A DNA stretch of 64,000 nt from Janibacter melonis (GTDB lineage Bacteria > Actinomycetota > Actinomycetes > Actinomycetales > Dermatophilaceae). The notes beneath the pieces were generated by a model. It saw only the letters and a list, made by a program, of their open reading frames with translations. It did not search any database and was not told the origin of the DNA. This document shows, piece by piece, positions 32,490 through 40,555 of the stretch; the first letter of the stretch is position 1; each line of letters starts with the position of its first letter. Location: assembly GCF_020567375.1 (NCBI RefSeq), contig NZ_JAJBZM010000003.1, positions 387,333 through 451,332 on the forward strand. The letters are read 5' to 3'. The position numbers and the translations under genes are program-made.

Positions 32490-33751
32490 GCAGCGACCTC
32501 AGCGTCGGCACCGAGGTCGTCCCGGAGGCGACCCCGAAGCGCCGTCTGCCCCTGTGGGCCTGGGGCGCGATGGCCCTCGCCCTCGTCCTCGCCCTGTCCG
32601 TCGTGCGCGTCGTCACCGGCCGCAACGACATCGCCTCCTCGGGCACCCTGAGCGCCGCGCTGGCGCTCGCCATGCCCATCGCCTTCGCCGGTCTCGGCGG
32701 CCTGTGGTCCGAGCGGGCCGGCGTCGTCAACATCGGTCTCGAGGGGATGATGGTCCTCGGCACGTGGGGCGGGGCCTTCGGCTCCCTCCACGGCGGCCCG
32801 TGGATGGGCATCGTCGGCGCCGCCCTGTGCGGCGCGGTCGGGGGCCTCATCCACGCCCTGGCGACGGTGACCTTCGGCGTCGACCACATCGTCTCCGGTG
32901 TCGCCCTCAACATCGTCTCCGTCGGCGCCGCCAGCTATCTGGCCGCCCGCTTCTTCGGCGAGCTCGAGGGCGGCAGCGACGTCCAGTCCCCGCCCCTGCC
33001 ACAGCTGCCGAAGATCGGCATCCCGGGCGCCGGCGACGCGTTGTCGGCGGTCGAGACGAAGGGGTGGTTCTTCGTCTCCGAGGTCGCGGCGATCCTCAAG
33101 GCGCTGACGACCGGTCTGTCGGTCCTCACGGTCATCGGCCTGGCCCTCTTCGTCATCACCTTCTACGTGCTGTGGCGCACCCCCTTCGGCCTGCGCGTGC
33201 GCAGCTGTGGTGAGTCGCCGGTGGCCGCGGAGACGCTCGGCGTCAACGTCTACCTCCACAAGTACGTCGCCGTCGTCATCTCCGGCGCCCTCGCCGGTCT
33301 CGGCGGTGGCTTCCTGTCGATGGTCGCGACGAACATCTACCGCGAGTCGCAGGTCGACGGGCGTGGCTACATCGGTCTCGCCGCGATGATCTTCGGCAAC
33401 TGGCGGCCCGGCGGCCTGCTCGCCGGCTCAGGTCTCTTCGGCTTCATGGACGCGCTGCAGCTGCGCGGCGGCGGCACCGCCCTGCACGGGCTGCTGCTCC
33501 TCATCACGATGCTGCTGCTCGCCATCGGCCTGTGGCAGGTCCTGCGCAACGGCCGGATGATCCAGGGCGGCATCGCGGTCGTCGTCGCCGTCGTCGTCTT
33601 CGTGCTGTGGTTCGTCACCGACTCGGTGCCGTCCGACATCACCCCCTTCGCCCCGCACCTCACGACGCTGCTCGTCCTCGCCTTCGCCAGCCAGCGGCTG
33701 CGGATGCCCAAGGCGGACGGCATGATCTACCGCCGCGGCGAGGGGCACTAG
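32486..33751 (+). CDS. Nucleoside ABC transporter permease 2
   Basis: 421 aa from GTG 32486, overlapping the previous stop (GTGA). Same family as permease 1 (YufQ/NupC-like): ERAGVVNIGLEGMMVLGTWG is the counterpart of its motif, and GRGYIGLAAMIFGNWRPGG the conserved late segment. About ten helices. The stop shares one base with the cdd start (TAGTG), tying transport to salvage translation. Confidence 0.92.
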   Translation: MSSDLSVGTEVVPEATPKRRLPLWAWGAMALALVLALSVVRVVTGRNDIASSGTLSAALALAMPIAFAGLGGLWSERAGVVNIGLEGMMVLGTWGGAFGSLHGGPWMGIVGAALCGAVGGLIHALATVTFGVDHIVSGVALNIVSVGAASYLAARFFGELEGGSDVQSPPLPQLPKIGIPGAGDALSAVETKGWFFVSEVAAILKALTTGLSVLTVIGLALFVITFYVLWRTPFGLRVRSCGESPVAAETLGVNVYLHKYVAVVISGALAGLGGGFLSMVATNIYRESQVDGRGYIGLAAMIFGNWRPGGLLAGSGLFGFMDALQLRGGGTALHGLLLLITMLLLAIGLWQVLRNGRMIQGGIAVVVAVVVFVLWFVTDSVPSDITPFAPHLTTLLVLAFASQRLRMPKADGMIYRRGEGH

Positions 33752-34164
33752 TGGCCCTCGAGGTCGACTGGGGGCGCCTGCACGAGGAGGCCGTCGCCGC
33801 GATGCGTCGTGCCTACGCGCCGTACAGCGGCTTCGCCGTCGGCGTCGCCGGGCTCGTCGACGACGGGCGCGTCGTCTCCGGGTGCAACGTCGAGAACGCG
33901 TCCTACGGCGTCGGCCTGTGCGCCGAGTGCGGCATGGTCGGCGACCTCGTGCGCGGCGGCGGCGGCCGGCTGGTCGCCGTGTGGTGCGTCGGCGGCGACG
34001 AGTCCACGCTCATGCCCTGCGGCCGCTGCCGGCAGCTGCTGTGGGAGCACGGCGGCGAGCAGTGCGTCCTGCGCACCCCCGAGGGCGACCTGACGATGGC
34101 CCAGGTGCTGCCGCAGGCCTTCGGCGTCGCCGACCTCGAGGCCGCCGCGCAGCGCGCGACCTGA
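33751..34164 (+). CDS. cdd: Cytidine deaminase
   Basis: 137 aa, the homotetrameric type. Zinc-site residues C57 (in the CAE motif), C90 and C93 (PCGRC), and the catalytic E59 are all present; NVENASYG is the ribose-binding block. Converts cytidine and deoxycytidine to uridine and deoxyuridine. GTG 33751 overlaps the permease stop by one base, so nucleoside import and deamination are translated as a unit. Confidence 0.96.
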   Translation: MALEVDWGRLHEEAVAAMRRAYAPYSGFAVGVAGLVDDGRVVSGCNVENASYGVGLCAECGMVGDLVRGGGGRLVAVWCVGGDESTLMPCGRCRQLLWEHGGEQCVLRTPEGDLTMAQVLPQAFGVADLEAAAQRAT

Positions 34165-34250
34165 CCACACCTGCATCGCACGACAGGGCGCCCGCGGGGT
34201 GCCGAGGACCAGCGCACCGCCCGCACGGGCCGGGACGCGAAGGGAGAGCC

Positions 34251-35558
34251 ATGACCGAGCAGCACGACGTCGTCGACGTCATCCGGGCCAAGCGGGACCG
34301 CGCCGAGCTCAGCGACGCGCAGATCGACTGGGTCGTCGACGCCTACACACGCGGGGTCGTCGCCGACGAGCAGATGAGCGCCCTCGCGATGGCGATCCTG
34401 CTCAACGGCATGGACCGCCGCGAGATCAGCCGCTGGACCGGCGCGATGATCGCCTCGGGCGAGCGGATGGACTTCGCCGGGCTCTCCCGCCCGACGGCCG
34501 ACAAGCACTCGACCGGGGGAGTCGGCGACAAGATCACCCTCCCGCTCGCCCCGCTCGTCGCCGTCTTCGGCGTCGCCGTGCCCCAGCTCTCCGGGCGCGG
34601 CCTGGGCCACACCGGGGGCACGCTCGACAAGCTCGAGTCGATCCCCGGCTGGCGCGCCGACCTCACCAACGAGGCGATGATGCGTCAGCTCGAGGAGGTC
34701 GGCGCGGTGATCTGCGCGGCCGGGTCCGGGCTGGCCCCCGCGGACAAGAAGCTCTACGCGCTGCGTGACGTCACCGGCACCGTCGAGGCGATCCCGCTCA
34801 TCGCCAGCTCGATCATGAGCAAGAAGATCGCCGAGGGCACCGGGGCGCTCGTCCTCGACGTCAAGGTCGGCAGCGGCGCCTTCATGAAGACCGAAGGGGA
34901 CGCCCGCGAGCTCGCCGAGACCATGGTCGCGCTCGGCACGGACGCCGGGGTGCGCACCGTCGCGCTGCTCACCGACATGTCGACCCCGCTCGGCCTCACG
35001 GCCGGCAACGCGCTCGAGGTACGAGAGTCCGTCGAGGTGCTCGCCGGCGGCGGTCCCGCCGACGTCGTCGACCTCACCGTCGCCCTCGCCGTCGAGATGC
35101 TCGCCGGGGCGGGGCGCCCGCAGGACGAGGCCGAGGTCCGTGGTGCGCTCTCCGACGGACGCGCCATGGACGTGTGGCGCGCGATGATCTCCGCCCAGGG
35201 CGGCGACCCGCAGGCCGAGCTGCCGCGGGCCCGCGAGACCGAGCAGGTCGTCGCCGACCGCGACGGCGTCCTCGAGTCGCTCGACGCGCTGGCCGTCGGC
35301 GTGGCCGCCTGGCGCCTCGGTGCCGGTCGCGCACGCAAGGAGGACCCGGTGCAGGCCGGCGCCGGCGTCGAGCTGCACGCCCGGCCCGGTGACCAGGTGC
35401 GTGCGGGGCAGCCGCTGCTCACCCTGCACACCGACACCCCCGAGCGCTTCGCGCGTGCCCAGGAGGCCCTCGCGGGTGCCTGGCGGGTCGGTGACACCGC
35501 GGCGTCGAGCGGGTCCGTCGTCCTCGACCGCGTCGACGCGGACGGGGTGACCCGATGA
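34251..35558 (+). CDS. deoA: Thymidine/pyrimidine-nucleoside phosphorylase
   Basis: 435 aa, start ATG 34251 with AAGGGAGAG upstream. The family signature [10 protein letters not shown] is at 85-94, followed by [20 protein letters not shown] and the phosphate-binding KVGSGAFMK. Cleaves thymidine, deoxyuridine or uridine with phosphate to base and (deoxy)ribose-1-phosphate. It follows cdd by 86 bp and overlaps the cupin gene start (ATGA). Confidence 0.96.
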   Translation: MTEQHDVVDVIRAKRDRAELSDAQIDWVVDAYTRGVVADEQMSALAMAILLNGMDRREISRWTGAMIASGERMDFAGLSRPTADKHSTGGVGDKITLPLAPLVAVFGVAVPQLSGRGLGHTGGTLDKLESIPGWRADLTNEAMMRQLEEVGAVICAAGSGLAPADKKLYALRDVTGTVEAIPLIASSIMSKKIAEGTGALVLDVKVGSGAFMKTEGDARELAETMVALGTDAGVRTVALLTDMSTPLGLTAGNALEVRESVEVLAGGGPADVVDLTVALAVEMLAGAGRPQDEAEVRGALSDGRAMDVWRAMISAQGGDPQAELPRARETEQVVADRDGVLESLDALAVGVAAWRLGAGRARKEDPVQAGAGVELHARPGDQVRAGQPLLTLHTDTPERFARAQEALAGAWRVGDTAASSGSVVLDRVDADGVTR

Positions 35559-35920
35559 GCGAGGTCGTCGTCACGACGCACCCGGCCGTCATCGACGTGC
35601 CCGGCGGCAAGGTCATCGCCGAGCACGTCGGCCGGGTCACCACCGGGGACGAGGGCATGTCCGTCGCCCACATGAAGGCGCCGGCGGGCTGGGAGGAGCC
35701 CGCGCAGACGCCGGACTTCGACGAGGTCACCCTCGTCGTCGCCGGGACCGTCGTCGTCGAGCACGACGGCGGCCGGGTGGAGGTGCACGCCGGGCAGTCG
35801 GTCCGCACGCCGGCCGGACGCCGCGTGCGCTACTCCGTGGGTCCCGAGGGCGCCGAGTACGTCGCCATCTGCACCCCGGCCTTCGGCCCGGGCTCGGTGC
35901 ACCGCGAGGACGAGGCGTGA
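35555..35920 (+). CDS. Cupin domain protein embedded in the nucleoside salvage operon
   Basis: 121 aa, a single Cupin_2 beta-barrel (about 35-110) with [22 protein letters not shown] as motif 1 and [28 protein letters not shown] as motif 2. The usual metal-binding histidines are mostly replaced (Q/D/E in motif 1, no H in motif 2), so it may bind a ligand rather than catalyse. Start and stop both overlap neighbours (ATGA with deoA, GTGA with add), showing tight translational coupling. The role is unknown; a nucleoside or sugar-phosphate sensor or pentose isomerase are possible guesses. Confidence 0.82.
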   Translation: MSEVVVTTHPAVIDVPGGKVIAEHVGRVTTGDEGMSVAHMKAPAGWEEPAQTPDFDEVTLVVAGTVVVEHDGGRVEVHAGQSVRTPAGRRVRYSVGPEGAEYVAICTPAFGPGSVHREDEA

Positions 35921-37071
35921 GCGCGTCGCTGACCCGTGAGGTCATCCACGGGCTGCCCAAGGTGCTCCTGCACGACCACCTCGACGGGGGCGTGCGCCCC
36001 GCCACCGTCCTCGAGCTGGCCGCGGAGATCGGCCACGAGCTGCCGGTCACCGACGGCACCGTCGAGGGTCTGGCCGAGTGGTTCCGCGCGAGCGCCGACT
36101 CCGGCTCGCTCGTGCGCTACCTCGAGACCTTCGAGCACACCGTCGCCGTCATGCAGACCCGGGAGCACCTCTTCCGGGTCGCCAAGGAGTGCGTGCTCGA
36201 CCTGGCCGCCGACGGCGTCGTCTACGCCGAGTCCCGCTACGCCCCCGAGCAGCACCTCGAGCGCGGGCTGACCCTCGAGGAGGTCGTCGAGGCCGTCAAC
36301 GCCGGGCTGCGCGCCGGTGAGATCGAGGCCGCCGCCGCCGGGCGGCCGGTCGTCGTCCGCTCGCTGCTCACCGCGATGCGCCACGCCGCCCGCTCGCTGG
36401 AGATCGCCGAGCTCGCCGTGCGCTACCGCGACGAGGGCGTGGCCGGCTTCGACATCGCCGGTGCAGAGGCCGGCTTCCCGCCGAGCCGCCACCTCGCCGC
36501 CTTCGAGCACCTCAAGGCCCACAACGCCCACTTCACGATCCACGCGGGCGAGGCCTTCGGGCTGCCCTCGATCTGGGAGGCGCTGCAGGTCTGCGGCGCG
36601 GACCGTCTGGGTCACGGCGTGCGCGTCGTCGACGACATCGCGCTCGGCGACGGGACGGTCACCGACGACCCGGAGGCGGCCAACCGCGCTGCCGTCGAGG
36701 ACCCCTCCTCGTTGCGTCTCGGCCGGCTCGCCGCGTACGTGCGCGACACCCGTGTGCCGCTCGAGATGTGCCCCCACAGCAACGTGCAGACGGGGGCCGC
36801 GCCGAGCATCGCCGCCCACCCGATCACCGCGCTCGCCCGCCTGCGCTACCGCGTCACCCTCAACACCGACAACCGGCTCATGTCGGACACGTCGATGACC
36901 AAGGAGATGACCGCGCTCGTCGAGCAGGCCGGCTGGGGCCTGGACGACCTGCGCTGGGTGACGACCAACGCGATGAAGTCCGCCTTCCTCCCCTTCGACG
37001 AGCGTCTCGAGCTCATCGAGGGCACGATCAAGCCGGCCTACGCCCGCGCCGCCGAGGGATTCCACCCCTAA
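35917..37071 (+). CDS. add: Adenosine deaminase
   Basis: 384 aa from GTG 35917. Zinc ligands H19 and H21 (LHDHLDGG), the catalytic HAGEAFG loop, GHGVRV and the NTDNRLMS aspartate motif are all present. Deaminates adenosine and deoxyadenosine to inosine and deoxyinosine, which PunA on the other strand can then cleave. Last gene of the import/salvage operon beginning with the BMP lipoprotein. Confidence 0.96.
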   Translation: MSASLTREVIHGLPKVLLHDHLDGGVRPATVLELAAEIGHELPVTDGTVEGLAEWFRASADSGSLVRYLETFEHTVAVMQTREHLFRVAKECVLDLAADGVVYAESRYAPEQHLERGLTLEEVVEAVNAGLRAGEIEAAAAGRPVVVRSLLTAMRHAARSLEIAELAVRYRDEGVAGFDIAGAEAGFPPSRHLAAFEHLKAHNAHFTIHAGEAFGLPSIWEALQVCGADRLGHGVRVVDDIALGDGTVTDDPEAANRAAVEDPSSLRLGRLAAYVRDTRVPLEMCPHSNVQTGAAPSIAAHPITALARLRYRVTLNTDNRLMSDTSMTKEMTALVEQAGWGLDDLRWVTTNAMKSAFLPFDERLELIEGTIKPAYARAAEGFHP

Positions 37072-37170
37072 GGGCGCCCAGCTCGGGGCGGCCCGGCCCG
37101 GCTGCCCGCTCCTACGGTGACGAAGGAACCCGATCGCACGGTCGGGGCCCCCGAAGTCACTGGAGAGACC

Positions 37171-38391
37171 ATGGCGTTCAACCCGTTGGCCGAGAAGGGC
37201 ATCACGCCCGAGGACTCGATCCGCAGCTGGCAAGAGCTCAACGTCGAGCCCTTCGACCCCGACACCGTCCACCCGTACACGCGCTGCCGCGTCATCGTCA
37301 TGAACGGCATCGAGGTCGAGGCCCTGAGCTTCAGCCACCAGATGACCCGGCACACGAACGACAAGGAGCTGCAGCGCCAGCTCGCCCTGTCGCGCTACGT
37401 CGACCACCAGCAGCAGAAGGTCGTCAACTGGCTGCTGCCGGGGTGGTCCTCGGTGCTCGAGACGACGATCGCCTACGAGCAGGTCGCGACCGACCTCACG
37501 TCGTGGGTCGCGCGCAACGAGCCCGACGCGTACCTGCGCCAGGCCTACGAGTTCGGCGTCCTCGAGGACTTCGACCACCTCTACCGGTACGCGAACCTCT
37601 ACGAGATGATCGAGCACCGCAAGGCCGAGAAGCTCGTCGACGAGCTCACCGAGGTCATGCCGGGGCGGCCGACGCGGGCGCACCACCGTCACCCCTTCGA
37701 CAACGTCCGCGAGAACATGGACGGCCAGACCGCCGCCGCGTTGTCGAAGCTGCACCAGCTGACGATCCTCTCGGCCGAGCAGCAGACGCTGAACTTCTAC
37801 GCCAACGTCGGCCCGCAGTACATGGAGCCGATCGCCCGCCAGCTCTACCAGGAGATCGGGATGGTCGAGGAGGAGCACGTCACGCACTACGAGTCGCTCG
37901 GGGACGGCAGCCTCAGCTGGTTCGAGCAGCTGCTCCTGCACGAGTACAACGAGTGCTACCTCTACCACTCGTTCTTCGAGCAGGAGGTCGACCCGAAGAT
38001 CAAGGCGATCTGGGAGCTGCACCTGCAGATGGAGATCGGCCAGCTGCACGCCGCGTGCGACCTCGTGCGCACCCACGAGGACCGCGACCCCGAGGCGCTG
38101 CTGCCGACGGAGCTGCCGGACGTGCTGACCTTCGAGCCGAACAAGGAGTACCTGCGCCACCTGCTCGACACGCAGATGGATCTCACGACGCTCGGCACGG
38201 GGTACGTCGGAGACCAGCACGAGCGCTTCGTGAAGATGCAGGAGACGCTGCACAGCGGCACGACGCCCGCCTCCGACCTCGTCGTCGAGCGGCACCGCGA
38301 GATGTTCGGCGGCGAGGACTACCGGTCGACGCAGGCCGGTCCGTACCCGCAGGACGCCGCGCAGCGGGCCGAGCGCCTCGGCGGTCTGTGA
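37171..38391 (+). CDS. Uncharacterised ferritin-like (di-iron) protein
   Basis: 406 aa from ATG 37171 (GGAGAG 37162-37167). Not matched to a named family from memory. Mostly helical, with repeated carboxylate/histidine patterns suggesting two four-helix bundles. First set: E97/E103 (ETTIAYE), E127, E132-D135-H136 (EDFDH). Second set: E203 (SAEQQ), E233/E235-H236 (EEEH), E258/E261 (HEYNE), E288 and H293 (MEIGQLH). No signal peptide or membrane segment. Its stop overlaps the start of a hemerythrin-domain gene (TGATG), so the two iron proteins are made together; roles in O2, peroxide or iron handling are plausible but unproven. Confidence 0.75.
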   Translation: MAFNPLAEKGITPEDSIRSWQELNVEPFDPDTVHPYTRCRVIVMNGIEVEALSFSHQMTRHTNDKELQRQLALSRYVDHQQQKVVNWLLPGWSSVLETTIAYEQVATDLTSWVARNEPDAYLRQAYEFGVLEDFDHLYRYANLYEMIEHRKAEKLVDELTEVMPGRPTRAHHRHPFDNVRENMDGQTAAALSKLHQLTILSAEQQTLNFYANVGPQYMEPIARQLYQEIGMVEEEHVTHYESLGDGSLSWFEQLLLHEYNECYLYHSFFEQEVDPKIKAIWELHLQMEIGQLHAACDLVRTHEDRDPEALLPTELPDVLTFEPNKEYLRHLLDTQMDLTTLGTGYVGDQHERFVKMQETLHSGTTPASDLVVERHREMFGGEDYRSTQAGPYPQDAAQRAERLGGL

Positions 38392-38984
38392 TGTCGCCCC
38401 AGCAGCACGCCGACGGGCACGTCGCCATGCCCTTCGGGGTCATGCCGAAGCCCGACGTCGTCGACCGGCTCGTCGCGCAGCACATGCAGGTCCGTGACCT
38501 CATGCACGAGGTGATGACGAGCACCGGAGAGGCCAAGCGCGACGCCTTCGAGACGGTGGTGCGGATGCTCTCCGTGCACGAGACCGTCGAGGAGGAGGTG
38601 CTCCACCCGGTCGCTCGCCGGATCGCCGGTGAGCACGGGGTCGTCGAGGACCGCCTCGACGAGGAGAACGCCGCGAAGCAGGTGCTCGGGGAGCTCGACG
38701 GGATGGATGTCGACGACCCGCGCTTCGACCCGCTCTTCGCGCTGCTGCGCACCGCGGTGATCACCCACGCGCTCGCCGAGCAGCGCTACGAGTTCAACCG
38801 GGTGCGCCAGTACTGCTCCGAGAGCGAGCGCCGGGGCATGCTCACGCTCGTGCAGGCGGCCGAGCTGGCCGCGCCCACCCACCCGCACGCCGGGGTGGAG
38901 TCGGCGACGGCCAACCTCGCGCTCGGTCCCGCCGTCGCGCTCGTGGACCGCGCCCGCGACGCCATCCGCGCCGCCCGTCGCTGA
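38391..38984 (+). CDS. Hemerythrin HHE domain protein
   Basis: 197 aa. The HHE-type four-helix bundle has H31 and H39 (AQHMQVRDLMHE), the central HExxE H63-E67 followed by H72 (SVHETVEEEVLHP), and H126 with E130/E134 on the fourth helix in place of the classic HxxxxD. Di-iron hemerythrin-like proteins sense or handle O2, NO, peroxide or iron. ATG 38391 shares one base with the preceding stop, giving obligatory coupling with the ferritin-like protein. A perfect terminator follows at 38992-39029. Confidence 0.88.
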   Translation: MSPQQHADGHVAMPFGVMPKPDVVDRLVAQHMQVRDLMHEVMTSTGEAKRDAFETVVRMLSVHETVEEEVLHPVARRIAGEHGVVEDRLDEENAAKQVLGELDGMDVDDPRFDPLFALLRTAVITHALAEQRYEFNRVRQYCSESERRGMLTLVQAAELAAPTHPHAGVESATANLALGPAVALVDRARDAIRAARR

Positions 38985-38991
38985 GCGCGGG

Positions 38992-39029
38992 CACGGTCAC
39001 CGCGCCTCGAGGGGAGCGCGGTGACCGTG
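38992..39029 (+). terminator. Terminator after the hemerythrin gene
   Basis: Perfect 14-bp stem (38992-39005 with 39016-39029) and a 10-nt loop, 8 nt after the stop codon. It is the first half of a convergent intergenic region shared with deoC and may act in both directions. Confidence 0.8.
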
Positions 39030-39042
39030 GTCGCTCGGTCGA

Positions 39043-39093
39043 CGGTCTCGAGGCTCACGCCCTGGCGGGCGCTCGCACCTCGACCAGCGACGG
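39043..39093. repeat. Single diverged copy of the dispersed intergenic repeat
   Basis: Contains GGTCTCGAGGCTC and CGCACCTCGACCAGCGACGG, the cores of the array at 4471-4795, separated by a GCCCTGGCGGGCGC hairpin. It sits in the gap between convergent genes, as REP-like elements usually do. Confidence 0.7.
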
Positions 39094-39867
39094 TCAGTAC
39101 CCGGTGACGGCGGGGACGGCGCAGTCCTGGCCCGGGTGGGGCACGACGAGGTCGCCGGAGGCGGCGTAGCGCTCGGCCTCGGCGAGCAAGGTCTGCGTGC
39201 TCGACGTGCCGATCCGGGTGACGCCCTCGGCGAGCATCGCGAGCAGGGTCGGGATGTCGCGGACACCCCCGGACGCCTTGACCTCCATGCCCTCGGGGGT
39301 GTGCTCGCGCATGAGGCGCACGTCGGCGAGGGTCGCCCCTCCGCCGGCGAAGCCGGTCGAGGTCTTCGTGAAGTCCGCGCCGGCATCGGCGCTCGCGCGG
39401 CAGGCGTCGATCTTCGCCCGCTCGTCGAGCAGCGCGGTCTCGAAGATCACCTTGACGAGCACGCCGGCGGCATGGCCCACCTCGACGACCGCGGCGATGT
39501 CGTCGCGCACGGCCTGGACGTCCCCGCCGCGCAGGCGGCCGATGTTGAGGACCATGTCGAGCTCGGTGGCGCCGTCGGCGAGGGCCTGCTGCGACTCGGC
39601 GACCTTCGTCGCCGTGGTCGTCGTGCCGTGGGGGAAGCCGATGACCGTGCACACCCGCGTGGGGGAGCCCTCGACGGCGGCGATCGTCCGCGCGGCGAGC
39701 GCGACGTCGCTCGGGCGCACGCAGACGCTCCAGATGCGCTGGGCGGCGAGCTCGGAGACGGCCGCGGAGACCTCCTGCGGCGTCAGCTCGGGCTTGAGCA
39801 GGGCGTGGTCGACGAGATCGGCGACGTCCTGGACGGTGAGGGTGTCGCCGGGGGAGTAGGCCTTCAT
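39094..39867 (-). CDS. deoC: Deoxyribose-phosphate aldolase
   Basis: 257 aa, class I aldolase TIM barrel. D104 (ELDMVLNIG), the Schiff-base lysine K168 (DFTKTSTGF) and K197 (EVKASGG) are present. Cleaves deoxyribose-5-phosphate to glyceraldehyde-3-phosphate and acetaldehyde, the exit of deoxynucleoside catabolism. ATG 39867 is preferred over GTG 39873 because TACCCT (39880-39875) lies 7 nt before it, the usual leaderless spacing. Convergent with the hemerythrin gene. Confidence 0.95.
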   Translation of the reverse strand: MKAYSPGDTLTVQDVADLVDHALLKPELTPQEVSAAVSELAAQRIWSVCVRPSDVALAARTIAAVEGSPTRVCTVIGFPHGTTTTATKVAESQQALADGATELDMVLNIGRLRGGDVQAVRDDIAAVVEVGHAAGVLVKVIFETALLDERAKIDACRASADAGADFTKTSTGFAGGGATLADVRLMREHTPEGMEVKASGGVRDIPTLLAMLAEGVTRIGTSSTQTLLAEAERYAASGDLVVPHPGQDCAVPAVTGY

Positions 39868-39898
39868 GCGCACCAGGGTACGGCGCGCGCGGGCAGGC

Positions 39899-40555
39899 TC
39901 AGCGCGACCGCTGCGCGGTCGACACGAGGAGCCGCTCGACGGTGCGGGGGCTGGCCGCCCGGGCGCCGGCGGCGACGTGCCCGGCGACGACCGCCGGCTC
40001 CTCGCGCAGCAGCACGAGCCCGCGACGCACGAGCGTGAGCGGCGGCTTGCGCCGCTCGGCGAGATCGCGCACGAGCCGCAGCGCGAAGGTCACGAGTCGT
40101 CGGTGCCGCACGCACCACGCCGAGTGGAGCAGGCCGCGGGCGCGCAGCTCGGGGATGATCTCGGCGGCGAAGATCCCCTCGGTGACCACGAGGTCGCCCG
40201 GGCGGCTGCGCAGCTCGTGACGCCCGACGACCGACGAGGTCGAGATGTCGTAGACCGGCGCCTCGGCGTAGCCCTCGCGCAGCAGCCGGTCGATGCACTC
40301 CGCCGCGGCCTCGCCGTCCCACGACCGCGGGTCGTCCCAGTCGGCGATGCCGAGCTCGGCGCTGCGGGGCAGGTCCGGGTGGTCCTCGGGCAGGTAGAAG
40401 TCGTCGAGCCGGACGACGGGCCAGCCGAAGCGCTCGGCGAGCCGGTCGGCCAGGCGCGACTTGCCGCTGCCCGAGGGGCCGGCGAGCACGACGACGCGGC
40501 CGCGCCGCACGGGCTCGTCGTAGCGGCGCGGTGGGTGGTGGGCCCGGCCCGTCAC
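39899..40555 (-). CDS. udk: Uridine kinase family P-loop kinase
   Basis: 218 aa. Walker A GPSGSGKSRLAD near residues 27-38, then LDDFYLPEDHPDLP and WDDPRSWD, and a lid region with RHRRLVTFALRLVRDLAERRK. The layout fits uridine kinase/phosphoribulokinase-like enzymes of actinobacteria that phosphorylate uridine or cytidine. GTG 40555 overlaps the stop of the upstream phosphomutase gene (GTGA), so it is the third gene of punA-mutase-udk. Substrate specificity is inferred from family and context. Confidence 0.82.
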   Translation of the reverse strand: MTGRAHHPPRRYDEPVRRGRVVVLAGPSGSGKSRLADRLAERFGWPVVRLDDFYLPEDHPDLPRSAELGIADWDDPRSWDGEAAAECIDRLLREGYAEAPVYDISTSSVVGRHELRSRPGDLVVTEGIFAAEIIPELRARGLLHSAWCVRHRRLVTFALRLVRDLAERRKPPLTLVRRGLVLLREEPAVVAGHVAAGARAASPRTVERLLVSTAQRSR

